DNA of 64,000 nt, from the NCBI GenBank assembly GCA_029556615.1, contig JAKQDD010000046.1:1-64000 (forward strand), in the 5' to 3' direction. How positions within the stretch are numbered: the first letter of the stretch is position 1; each line of letters starts with the position of its first letter. Below, piece by piece: positions 26,437-36,000 of the stretch. Under the pieces are notes generated by a model. It was not told the origin of the DNA. It saw only the letters and a program-made list of their open reading frames with translations, and searched no databases. The translations under genes and the position numbers were made by a program. Source of the DNA: Verrucomicrobiota bacterium. GTDB taxonomy: Bacteria > Verrucomicrobiota > Verrucomicrobiia > Limisphaerales > J093.

Positions 26437-28251
26437 TCAGGAGGCGGGGTTATCGGTCCACGGGAGCTCGGGGTAGAGCATCTGCACCGTGGCATAGAGG
26501 GCTTGGAGGAGATCGGCCTCGGTCTGGGGCGTAAAGGCCCGAGCGCAATCCGGTCGGTGCGCGAGGATTCTGCGCGTGAATGACGACAGTGTGCCCCCGT
26601 CGTCCCCCGGCGGCTGGGATTGGTATTCGAAGACGGTCACCGAGGCGGAGACCGAAGGGCGGCAAAGTGCCTCTGCTGTGGCCTCCTCATCGGCGAGGAA
26701 TCCGTCGGTCAAGAGCAGCCAATGGCCGGGCTTTTCCAGAACCGACGCGATGGCGGCGACATGCAAGGAGCTGCCGCCTTCTTGCTCGACCAGCACATTC
26801 AACTCCCCACGGTAACCGGTGCCGGTTCCGGGGGTGCCCGCGACGACGAGGGTGTCATCGGAGAAGTTCGCGGTCACCAGTTCAGGGACAGGGTGGCCCA
26901 GCCGGCGGAGTCTGGCCAAAGCCCGGCAGAGGGTGACTGCCCCCAGGGTTTCGGCCGAGCTCACGGTGCCGCTGCCGCGGGCCATGAGTTCGCCGGTGGA
27001 CCCGGAGCTGTCGATACCCAGGATCACCGGTGGCAGAGCCTGGCCCCGGTTCGCGGCCGGCGGCTCGGGCGAAGGGGGAGGCGCCGGAGGATTCAAGATC
27101 AGGCTCCAGGCGATTTCAGGACGTTCCATCACGACGGCGGGGGTCTTGCGTCGAATCGCCTCGAAGAGGCTTTGCCTGGCCGAGAACTGGCGCGCCGAAG
27201 CGCTGGCAACGATTCGTGCGCCGGCATACACCACGGGGATTCTCACCGGTGGGGGCGAAGGGCTGGAGTTCCTGGGCGGGGGCAGCCGGAGTCGGTCCAC
27301 CAAGCTCTCGGCTTGTCGGCCGAGTTCGGCCAGACGGAACTCCCGGGTCGCGCCCAATGCGGCTGCGAGCCGGCCGGCGCCCTGGCGACCAAGCCCGGCA
27401 CTGGCCATCAGTCCCTGGGTCACACTGGGACTGAGAAGCTCCTCCCAGCCGCTGCCGCGAAGACCGTTTTCGGTCGTCGCCAGGTCGACCGCGATCTTGG
27501 TGAGGGCGGACACCACCGGTCGGTAATCGGCGGCCGTCAATGCCGGGAGTCGCTTGCGAATCTCGCGGGCGGCTTCGGGTTCGCTCCGGCGAACGGCTGC
27601 GATGAGGGCAAAGGCTTGCTCCTGGGACAAAGACCCGGCAGGTCGGGACTCGCCCTCTGGCGGGGCCCCGGTCAAAACATCGATAAGCACCATGTCCAAG
27701 GCGCCGGCGCTTTCGACCAGCAAACGTTCAAGTTGCCGCCGGGTCCTGGAGAAGGAGGAGGGCGAGGCGCCTCGCAAGAGGACATCTTCGGCCTGCCAGA
27801 GGGCAGCGATTTCGTTGCGGGCCGTCGTCGAGAGCTGCCAGGCGGTGGCGATATCCACCACCGCGCGCGCCAGGGTCAGAAGATTGCCGCGGACGAAGGC
27901 CCGGGCCTTCTCTGCCTCGACGGGTTTTCCACGGCCGGAGATGAACGTCGCCACGAGGGCGTCGCTCGTCGCGGCGAATTCCAGGAGAGCCGCGAATCCC
28001 ATGTGGCGCTGGGCCATCTGGGCTTGCCAGAGGGCCCCGCGACAGGCGGCGAGGAGCGGGCCTCGCGACTCGGTCCAGTCGGCCAGTGCAGCGGCCGCCA
28101 ACCGGGTCGGGATGACCACCTGGGGTTCTTCGCCGGCAGCGCCGAGCGGGACCTGGGCTCGAGTCCCTGCCCCGGCGACGATGACAACCGCCTGCAGCCG
28201 TGGGGCGAGGTAGCGGGTCAGTCGTCGGGTTGGCAGCTGCACCGGGTTCAT
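26437..28251 (-). CDS. von Willebrand factor A domain protein of a MoxR-linked system
   Basis: 604 residues. The MIDAS motif DSSGS is at residues 414-418 (ILGIDSSGSTGEL), and a later LLLTDGF supplies the downstream MIDAS Asp, so the vWA domain occupies about 405-590. The N-terminal 400 residues are mostly helical and unrecognised, with a proline-rich linker just before the vWA domain. It begins 3 nt after the MoxR-like ATPase gene. MoxR/vWA pairs act together: the ATPase remodels targets bound through the metal-dependent vWA domain. The large N-terminal helical half resembles the vWA components of conflict-type ternary systems rather than CoxE or BatA. Confidence 0.82.
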   Translation of the reverse strand: MNPVQLPTRRLTRYLAPRLQAVVIVAGAGTRAQVPLGAAGEEPQVVIPTRLAAAALADWTESRGPLLAACRGALWQAQMAQRHMGFAALLEFAATSDALVATFISGRGKPVEAEKARAFVRGNLLTLARAVVDIATAWQLSTTARNEIAALWQAEDVLLRGASPSSFSRTRRQLERLLVESAGALDMVLIDVLTGAPPEGESRPAGSLSQEQAFALIAAVRRSEPEAAREIRKRLPALTAADYRPVVSALTKIAVDLATTENGLRGSGWEELLSPSVTQGLMASAGLGRQGAGRLAAALGATREFRLAELGRQAESLVDRLRLPPPRNSSPSPPPVRIPVVYAGARIVASASARQFSARQSLFEAIRRKTPAVVMERPEIAWSLILNPPAPPPSPEPPAANRGQALPPVILGIDSSGSTGELMARGSGTVSSAETLGAVTLCRALARLRRLGHPVPELVTANFSDDTLVVAGTPGTGTGYRGELNVLVEQEGGSSLHVAAIASVLEKPGHWLLLTDGFLADEEATAEALCRPSVSASVTVFEYQSQPPGDDGGTLSSFTRRILAHRPDCARAFTPQTEADLLQALYATVQMLYPELPWTDNPAS

Positions 28252-28254
28252 GAG

Positions 28255-29556
28255 CTACTCCTTTCCGGCGAGCGACAGAGCCGTGTCGGGTGTGACCACC
28301 GATTCCTCCCGATGCAGGTCCCGTTGCCGGCGCCCGCGAATGCGGGCGAGATCCAGCAAAGCGACCGGGTTCGGGTTCACGCTGGCGCTGAAGGCCTCGA
28401 CGGCGAGCCGCTGCGGGGTGGTCAGCGCCCGGTCCGGTCGGTCTTCGAGTTGCTCGAGGAGGTCCCCGAACCGTGACTTGAAGCTGCCCGTCGCCTCGAC
28501 AAGACCATCCCACCAGGCCAGTGCGCGGTCTGCGGCATGGCTGCGGTCCTTGACGGGGGCGATCCGTTGCTCCGGGGTCGTGAGCGCCGGAAGCCACAGC
28601 CGCAGCAATTCCGCATCAACGATCGGTGGCTGGCCTGGCGCGGCTAACCGCAGGGCGGTGGCGCGTGCCAGGGCACTGAGTCTCATGCCCAAATTCGGAA
28701 CCGGGGGCAGGGTTCCACAGGCGCTCGCAGCGTGGCAACTACAGCTCGAGCACCGTTCGCCCTGGTGTGCGGCACTGCCGCCGCCGCGATGGACGCAAGC
28801 GGCGCTGTCGGCCACGAGCAGAAACTCGAGCGCCTCGTCCTCGATGGGGACCATGGCCAGGTCTTCGCGGGCCTCGAGCAGCGCGTGAAAGGCGGGGCGC
28901 CCTTCAACATCGAGGAGCGGGCCGAGCCCCGAAACATCGCCCGGACTCAGGAGCCGCTGATCGAGGCGGGCGTGCCTGTCCGCCACCGTCGTGGCCTCGT
29001 GCACGGCAAAGGCGGCCGTTCTCGACACCAGGCTCTCGTCGGGGGGTTCTGTGTGGTATCTTGCCCCAAGCCAATTTCCTGTCATTCCCACGAAGGCGAA
29101 ATTGTGCGATAACAAACGCTTCACAGTGGTCACCGGCGCACCCCCCAGATTTTTTGTGATCTCTTCGAGCGCCAGCGCCACACCGAAGTCTCTGTCTGCG
29201 ATCGCCGGGCCCGAGCGTGTCGCCACAATCCGCTCGAAGATACTCGGGTCCAGGTAAGCCGAGCACCAGATCACGCTGAGCCGGGGCCCCACGAGAAGCC
29301 GCAACATCGCTTCCAGGAGCAACGATTTGGCCCCCGCCGTCGGCCCGACCAACAAAGGTATGAGGCCGGCCACGAAGACGCCGACCAACGCCGAGATGAG
29401 GTCGGGCTTGCGCGGGTCTTCGGACCAATGGAAGGGCGACCCGGTCATGTGCAACCCGACTGCGGCAAGGGCGTGGTGGACTTGACGATCCACGCGTCGA
29501 AGCGTCTGGGCGTGGCGCTCGAGGCACTCGGCCTTCGGTCGGTGATTTCGAGTCAT
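28255..29556 (-). CDS. MoxR-like AAA+ ATPase with variant motifs
   Basis: 433 residues from ATG 29556; ATG 29604 is an alternative that adds 16 residues. Walker A is GPTAGAKS (71-78), with Ala where Gly is usual before the Lys. Walker B reads VALALEEITK, Glu-Glu instead of Asp-Glu. The sensor-1 region FVGMTGN and the following SLVSRTAAF fit the MoxR clade. A cysteine-rich insertion (about residues 254-281, six Cys) could bind metal. The C-terminal part is helical. It probably couples ATP use to remodelling by the vWA protein. Reduced hydrolysis is possible given the altered Walker B. Confidence 0.78.
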   Translation of the reverse strand: MTRNHRPKAECLERHAQTLRRVDRQVHHALAAVGLHMTGSPFHWSEDPRKPDLISALVGVFVAGLIPLLVGPTAGAKSLLLEAMLRLLVGPRLSVIWCSAYLDPSIFERIVATRSGPAIADRDFGVALALEEITKNLGGAPVTTVKRLLSHNFAFVGMTGNWLGARYHTEPPDESLVSRTAAFAVHEATTVADRHARLDQRLLSPGDVSGLGPLLDVEGRPAFHALLEAREDLAMVPIEDEALEFLLVADSAACVHRGGGSAAHQGERCSSCSCHAASACGTLPPVPNLGMRLSALARATALRLAAPGQPPIVDAELLRLWLPALTTPEQRIAPVKDRSHAADRALAWWDGLVEATGSFKSRFGDLLEQLEDRPDRALTTPQRLAVEAFSASVNPNPVALLDLARIRGRRQRDLHREESVVTPDTALSLAGKE

Positions 29557-29634
29557 AAGAGTTTCGTTGTTTCGCTTCGGTCCGGGCCCAGGGGGCAGGC
29601 TCATGCCCGCCCCCCGAGACCGGATGCACATGGA

Positions 29635-30549
29635 TTACCTAACGAGAGTGGCCAGAGTGGCGGCCCGGTAGTAGCGGGTCTTAACGCTCGTAGAGAGCTC
29701 ATCTGCCCAGTCGATCATGCCGTTGCCCGGAACCAGGGATTGTTCTGCCAGTGTCCATGGGCCCTGGGGACCCGGCGCTGACTCGATGATCAGCGGTAAT
29801 CCCGGGCAGGCACGGAGGGTCAGGATGGCCGGGGTGTTGTCGACCGCGGATGGCGGGTGCAAACTGAGTTCCGCGGGCCTCACCCATAGGCTGTGGATCT
29901 TGATGGCGCGGGCCCAGGCAACGTAGTCCCCCGGCTGGACCGTGAGGTTCAATAAACGGGCTTGCCCGGGTTTCACGCTCTTCGGAAAGGGCACGCTGAC
30001 AAGATGCCAAGTGCCATTGATCTGCCCGAAACTCGTTTCGCTATCAAAAAAATCAACCGCCGCTTCGCCGTCGCCTAATTGGATTCTGACTTTGTTTTTT
30101 CGGAAGTTGCTGGCGCTTTGACTCCCGACCAGAACGTGGGCCGTGACCGAGAGCAACGCGTAATCGTTCGGGATCCCAGCTCCCACGACGATCTCGGCTT
30201 GGTAGTCGTGCGTGTTTCCGAAATCGTCCTCGTGATCCGCCGAAAGTCGTCCGCCATCCGTTGCCGGCGCGTAGATCGCGGACAATCTGGACATCGGATA
30301 GGCGATGTTGGTGGCTGAGGTCGTGGCCGGAGCCAAATCATACCATCTCGATCCTGAGCCGATCGCGGCGATCGTGAATCCCCCGTTTGCCTTGAACGTG
30401 GCGTTCGTGACCCAGCCGTCAGCCGACCTCGAGTAGCTGCAGGTCCCGCCTGGCGAGTGCTCGATGAAGAAGGGTTGCTCGGTCTGGGCCGTGGCCACCG
30501 TGGCTGCAAGAACTGCTGATGCCGCAAGTCTGAGTGTTTGCCGTTGCAT
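29635..30549 (-). CDS. Secreted protein of unknown function
   Basis: 304 residues from ATG 30549, which gives a signal peptide cut near VATAQ-TEQ (about residue 22); a longer in-frame start would bury it. The mature protein is beta-rich with no recognised catalytic motif. Its C-terminal 70 residues (ILTLRACPGLPLIIESAP to TRYYRAA) match a beta domain that ends many secreted Verrucomicrobiota proteins, usually with a final Arg-Tyr-Tyr-Arg. It lies between the MoxR-like gene and the divergent sigma-like gene, 78 nt before the MoxR start, so it could be the first gene of that operon although its exported nature is at odds with the cytoplasmic ATPase. Confidence 0.7.
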   Translation of the reverse strand: MQRQTLRLAASAVLAATVATAQTEQPFFIEHSPGGTCSYSRSADGWVTNATFKANGGFTIAAIGSGSRWYDLAPATTSATNIAYPMSRLSAIYAPATDGGRLSADHEDDFGNTHDYQAEIVVGAGIPNDYALLSVTAHVLVGSQSASNFRKNKVRIQLGDGEAAVDFFDSETSFGQINGTWHLVSVPFPKSVKPGQARLLNLTVQPGDYVAWARAIKIHSLWVRPAELSLHPPSAVDNTPAILTLRACPGLPLIIESAPGPQGPWTLAEQSLVPGNGMIDWADELSTSVKTRYYRAATLATLVR

Positions 30550-30755
30550 GATCGCTGCCTTTCTCGTCTTGGTTGTTCGTCCAGTTGATGTTTCAAGGGC
30601 GACGTTTTCACCCTCTGGTTGCATAAGTGGGTGTTTTCAGGACGAAGGGGACATTTCTCTTGCCATCCTGCTGAAGGTGCAGGCCAAATGCGCGCGTGAG
30701 TAGCGCTGGGGCGGATCCAACGACGAGCGGGATTTCCCGGAGCAGGCGCGGGAAA

Positions 30756-32345
30756 ATGCCAGCGTTCGCGGCCCAGACCCCGGGCACGCCACCAGCCGGC
30801 GACAGCAGCAAGATCATCGCCCTCCCATCCCCGGCCGTTGAACATCCGCAACTGGGCGAAGCCCTCAAGGCCCTCAGGGTCCCCAAAAAGACGCATGCTG
30901 AAGCTATCAGCCTCTGGCTGACGGATCTCGAGCAACAGGCGAAAGGGTGGGAGCCAGGGGTTCTTTGGGCCGTGTGGCTCGCCGCCAAGCACGAGCCGCG
31001 GCTTGGATCCTCGCAGACGGCCCAGCACCTCACGGCGCGGAACGAGCGGTTGTTGGGCATGGTCGAAGACCGGCTGAAGGGCTGTTTCTCCCGCCTGGCA
31101 TGTGCCGATCTCGAGGCATTTCTCACGGGGGCGCGGACCTTCGAGGCGCTGGTTACCGAAATCATCCCGGTCCGCTGGTTCGACCCCCTCCGGTTGGAGC
31201 TCGAGAAGGCGCTGGAGCAGCGGCTGGCCTTGCTTGCGGAGCAAGCTCAGGTCCTTGAATCCTGCCGCAGGGCAGTGGCGGAATTGCACCACCGTCTGGC
31301 GCCAAGGCTCCTGCGTGCTCCGCCTGCTGGCACCAGGGCGGGCCAGGACGCGAGATGCAAGATGTACGTCTGGCTCCCCTCCATCGTGCTGGATGTCGAT
31401 TCTGAGGCTGAAATCGAGGACTGGATTCGGTCGGCATTCGAGACCGGAGGGGACGGTGGTTCACCCACTCGAGGCCGAAGAGGGCAGCGTGACGATTCGA
31501 CCTCTTGGGCGGTGGCGAAAGTGCCGGTCCCGGTCGCGCGGTTTCGGGGGCTGACGGTTGCAGACCTTGTTTTGCTCGCTCGAGTCACCTTGAGGTCGTT
31601 GCTCGAGGCGAACAAGATCACGGAGTCGACTTTGGGCCGGCGCTTCCACATCGAGGGCGAAGCCGGAGAGATGCTCTTTCGGGCGGTGGCGAGGGCGGTG
31701 CTCCAATCCACGTACGTGTCGCCCCAGGCTTACATCTATTTCTTGCTGAGGAGTGCGCTCCGGGAAAGCAGAAACGCCGCGCTCGGCGTGAGCCGCCACA
31801 TGCAGGAAGTCCTCAAGCAGCATGCCGAGGACGAGGGCGAGCCCTGCAATCCGAAATCGGTCAAGAAGGCCTTGCAGGCCCAGGCCCTGGCGTGCCCCCT
31901 CTCCCTCGAGCAAATCGCCGAGGAGGATCCCGCGGCGCTCGATCGGATCTCGTCGAGACTTGCCACGCAGCCCTCCCTGATGGCGAGTGACGAGCTTGAA
32001 GCGGCGTCCTGTCTGCTCCGACGGTCTCTGGCCGAAGCCGGTCTGAAGCTTGGCAAACTGGCTCGCGGCCTTGAACTGCTTTGGCTCCACTTGGGCCGTG
32101 GACAGACCTTTGCCGGGATCGCGGCGGTGGGGCGGTTTGGGAAGACTGAGGAAAGCGTGAAGAAGCTGTGCGCCCGATTCGTTCAGACGGTTGCCGGTTG
32201 TCGGTCCCTTTCTGGACACGAGAAGGCCGCCGTGCGCGCGATCCTCGAGAGCGACTGGTTAAGTGCGATGCTGCAGGACAAGGGATGGGAATGGCTGTTG
32301 CCGTCGAGTCCGCCTGCCCCTGGTCAGCACCTCAAATCAAAGTGA
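30756..32345 (+). CDS. Sigma-70-like regulatory protein (long, putative)
   Basis: 529 residues from ATG 30756 (GGAGCAGG about 10 nt upstream); a GTG at 30696 adds 20 residues. The N-terminal 200 residues are unknown. The segment AYIYFLLRSALRESRNAAL (about residue 330) resembles the end of sigma region 2. Near the C-terminus, TFAGIAAVGRFGKTEESVKKLCARF has the spacing of a region-4 helix-turn-helix (usually EIA..lgis..TVk..l.Ra). The next gene encodes a zinc-finger anti-sigma-like protein, which supports this reading. It is far longer than an ECF factor and divergent from the MoxR operon, so I infer a dedicated regulator. Not certain. Confidence 0.55.
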   Translation: MPAFAAQTPGTPPAGDSSKIIALPSPAVEHPQLGEALKALRVPKKTHAEAISLWLTDLEQQAKGWEPGVLWAVWLAAKHEPRLGSSQTAQHLTARNERLLGMVEDRLKGCFSRLACADLEAFLTGARTFEALVTEIIPVRWFDPLRLELEKALEQRLALLAEQAQVLESCRRAVAELHHRLAPRLLRAPPAGTRAGQDARCKMYVWLPSIVLDVDSEAEIEDWIRSAFETGGDGGSPTRGRRGQRDDSTSWAVAKVPVPVARFRGLTVADLVLLARVTLRSLLEANKITESTLGRRFHIEGEAGEMLFRAVARAVLQSTYVSPQAYIYFLLRSALRESRNAALGVSRHMQEVLKQHAEDEGEPCNPKSVKKALQAQALACPLSLEQIAEEDPAALDRISSRLATQPSLMASDELEAASCLLRRSLAEAGLKLGKLARGLELLWLHLGRGQTFAGIAAVGRFGKTEESVKKLCARFVQTVAGCRSLSGHEKAAVRAILESDWLSAMLQDKGWEWLLPSSPPAPGQHLKSK

Positions 32346-32365
32346 ACAGCTTACGGAGGAATTCC

Positions 32366-33019
32366 ATGCGCATTCCAGATCCAAACATCGTGATGGACGA
32401 CGAGTCCCACGAGTTCGCGATGCTGCTCGCGCAGTATTTCGAGGGGACATTGTCTCCGGCCCGGCGCCGCGCGATTGACCGCCATCTGAAGACGTGTGCG
32501 GCCTGCAGGAAGTTCTTCGAGGAGGCCAAAGAGGATCTCGAGACCCTGGCCGCGGCACCACCGATCCGCAGCCGCGACATCGAGGATTCCCGGAGCGCCA
32601 GCGGTCGGGCGCGCAGAGTTGGAGGACGCCCTCACAAACAGCCAAGGCCAACCGGCCCCCCGACGTCCGACAACGTGGTCGTCCTGGACTTCACCAGCCT
32701 CCGTGCCCTGGCGCTTGCGGCCGGTTTCGAGACAAAGCCCGGCAAGCGGTCCGCGAAGGCCAGGGAGGAAGCGTCCGGGCATGAAGGGGGAATCCGCGTA
32801 AAGCTTGTCAAGCGGCATGCGGCCAACTACCTGCTGGCGGAGACGCGGGAGGTGGCCCTCGCCGGCCGTTCGCTCGCGATTGTTCGAGGTGGCAAGGTGC
32901 TCTCGCAGGGAGTGCTGATGGGCAGCGCGGATTCGCGAGGCCTGTTGCAGGCCTACCTGCACGTGCCCTCCGGGACGTTCAGTGATCCCGAGGTCGAGGT
33001 TCGGCTCGAGTTGCGGTGA
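32366..33019 (+). CDS. Zinc-finger (zf-HC2) anti-sigma-like protein
   Basis: 217 residues with a strong ribosome-binding site (GGAGGA, 6 nt upstream). The N-terminal segment AQYFEGTLSPARRRAIDRHL, then His40-x3-Cys44-x2-Cys47, is the zf-HC2 anti-sigma zinc motif. A disordered Pro/Arg linker (about 75-115) leads to a beta-rich C-terminal domain (about 145-217) that I do not recognise. There is no membrane helix, so a soluble anti-sigma or adaptor is implied. It is 20 nt after the sigma-like gene and 32 nt before the giant protease/NTPase gene, so the three probably form one transcript. Confidence 0.72.
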   Translation: MRIPDPNIVMDDESHEFAMLLAQYFEGTLSPARRRAIDRHLKTCAACRKFFEEAKEDLETLAAAPPIRSRDIEDSRSASGRARRVGGRPHKQPRPTGPPTSDNVVVLDFTSLRALALAAGFETKPGKRSAKAREEASGHEGGIRVKLVKRHAANYLLAETREVALAGRSLAIVRGGKVLSQGVLMGSADSRGLLQAYLHVPSGTFSDPEVEVRLELR

Positions 33020-33051
33020 GTTGAAGCCGGCCCGGGATTCCGGAGACAGGG

Positions 33052-36000
33052 TTGTCGCATTGCATGGCTCGGGTGATGAATCGACTGCCGCGACCATCCG
33101 ATCCCTGGGCTTGGCTCTATCCGCCTCGGGGCGGGAACACGGAAGTGGCCCTTGAAGCCTGGGATCGGCAATCGGCGTCGCTGCGAACGGGCGAGACGGC
33201 ACTTCGGCTCGCCCGAATCCGCCCCGGTCCAGAGCGGGGACCGGCCCCCTCGGAGGTAATGCGCCAATTCGGGCGTTGGCGGAGCGTGGTCCTGCCACTG
33301 GACGAGCGAATCGATCCGTCCACCCCGGGGGTTGACGCGGACCGGATCGCCTACGCGCTCATCCAGGGCCTTCTCGAAGTGGCGGTGGGTTGCGCAGCGT
33401 CTCGGCGACCGGACGTTCCAGGCCGCCAGCCTGACGACCAAAGGCCTCTCGCGAGGCTGGGGTCCTGGCGCCGGGCCACCGGCGCCTGGATGCGCGCCGG
33501 GGGGCGGACGGTGTGTGTGGGAAGCGTGCCGGCGGTGGCGGTGACCGCCGAGCATGTGCGGCTTGGAAGATTCGAGTTCTATCGCCTCGATCCAACGTTC
33601 GAGCGGGATCGGGAGTCTGCTTCACACGAGGGCCTGTGCATCCATCCGGAAGACCTCTGGTTCGGAGTGACCAAGTGCCAGCGTTCCTTCCTGCGCAGCC
33701 TCGAGGGGGCCTGGAAAGTGGCCCAACGGATGACGGCATCGGACTCCGCCCCGAGGCCGCGGCGCGGTCCCGTGTTGTGGCGCTGGACCTGGGGTGAGAG
33801 CAGCGAAAGGAGCAGCGCCGACCCGATGATTCTCGAGGGAAACAGCGCGAGCGGCGCGGCGCTCTTCGGATTCTCGGCTGTCTGCGCCGGGAGGGTGCCG
33901 GACAACCGTCTGCTCTGCTGCTTCGCTGTGAGCTCTGAGGGGGCGGTCGATGATATTGGGTGTCTGACGCTGAAACTCGAAGGGCCGCGGCATGCCAGTG
34001 CGATTGATACCGTGGTCGTGGCCAGATCCAGCGATGTCGGCTGGGCGCAACGTCTGGTCGATGAAGCCCGTGGGGCATCGGGGGCCGTGTCGGTTGTCGC
34101 CGCCGGGGAGCGCGCCTCGGACGCCGTTCGGATCCGTTCATCGTTACGCCGCGGGCTCATTGCCTGCTGCCGCGACTTGTCCCGGCAGGCCGAAGAGCCG
34201 GACGCTCTCTGGCCGGTGCTCACGCCGTTCGACCCCGAGCGTTCTCCCAAGAAGACCGGCACGGGAGAGGGCAACCAGGAGGATGAGGAGGACAGGGCCG
34301 GCGGGAAACGGAGGGCGCCGAATGAGGCGTCCGCACGTTCCGTGGTGTTTCGGGGGCACTCGCTTTGGCTGGTGGGGCCGGCAGGAGCGGGAAAGGGTCG
34401 GCTGCTGAAGCGCTGGGCGGCGGTCACCGCGCAGGAGGCCCTGCTCGAGTTGGAACGGGGTCGCGAGGACCCGGGGCGGGCTGTGATCCCTCTCCTTCTC
34501 AAGGCGCGAACCTTCTGGGAACGGCTGCGAGACGTGCCGGAACCGACATCGAACCAAGTCCGGGAAGCAGCCATCCGCTCTCTGCGCCATCAGAGTTTGG
34601 TATCCGAGCCTCTGCGCCAGTGGTTGGGGACCGAGGCGTCTGTGAGGGTTTTCATCGACCGCGTCGAGGACCTGGGGGGTGGCGAGCTGGAAGACTTGCT
34701 CCGGGCCGTGAAAACCGCTGACGTGCCGATGGTCCTCGCCTGTCGAATGGACGCCTTCGCCCAACGATTCAGCCCGTCGAATCGAGCCGATGGGCCCTCG
34801 GCGGCCTGGGCATTGGAGCCGAACGCCGATCGGGAGCTCTGTTTTCGTTCCCTTCATCAGAAGGCGCGGCGTGTCTCCCGGTCTGAGGGCGAGTCCCGGG
34901 GGCTGTCGCTTCCACAACTCGCTCAACTCGAGGCTGTGGCCGACGTGGGGGAACAGGCGGGCATGCCGGTTGGGCCGATGGTCTGGGAACTCGATCGGCA
35001 GGGGGCGTTGCCGACACCACGTTTTCTGACCGTGACCGAGCTTGTCCTGTCCTGGCTCCGGCTGCGCCTCGACGGCCGCGAGAGGGGCCGGTCGTCCGAG
35101 CGTCTTCCGGTGCTCGAGGAGCTGGGGTGGTGCACCCTGCGGAGGCGCAGAATGCTCACGCGGGATGAGGTCTTGTCCGTCTTGCGGAGTTCAGACCTGG
35201 CATCGCCCACGACGGTGCTTGCCGAGTTCCTCGACTGCGGGCTCCTGGTCGAAAGAGACGGAGGTCCGGGTCGCGCGATGCTCGTCGAGATCCCGCTGGC
35301 TGGCTTCCTGGCCGGCCTCCGGCTGGCGCGCCTCCTGGCGGACCAGGGTGCGAGAGGCGAGTGGCTGGTGCGGCTGCACAACTCGCCCGCGCCGGGGCAA
35401 GTCGAGCAGATCGCGCTGCTCAAGGCCGTCGATCATTGGTGTTTCGACCCGGCGTGGGCGCCTGGTTTGCTGGCGCTTGCAGCCCAAGTGAGCAATCCGG
35501 CCCCCCTCATCAGACAGGTGTCTCTAGGGCCGGACGCGGTTTGGGATCGGCCGCGTCTTCAACTGGCGATTCAGATGTGCGCAGAACGACCCGAGTTGCT
35601 CGCGGAGGGCGTTGAAGACCCCCTATCCGTCGGTCAACGTTCAGCACTCGCCGAGTGTGCACGCCGAGTGTCCTACGCGGCCTTGAATGCCTGGCGCCAA
35701 GCACCCTCCTATGAGGCCCATAACCGGGTTGCGTCGGTACTGGTGCCCCTGGGGCGGCTGCTCCCGGACTTCATCAGGAGGGCCTTTATCGCCGAACTTC
35801 AGGGAGAGCGCGGCCAGCTCCCCTGGAACAAGGACGCAATGGCCAAGCTGTGGATTGGGGTCATGGCTTCGCCTGCGGGGCCTGCCGTGTTGGCAGACGC
35901 TTGCTCGAAGCTGCGCCACGTCGATTCCTGGGACGAGGCCGCGTTTGCTCTGACTCTGATCGAGTCGCCGGCAACGACCGAGCCGCTGGTGGAGGCGTTT

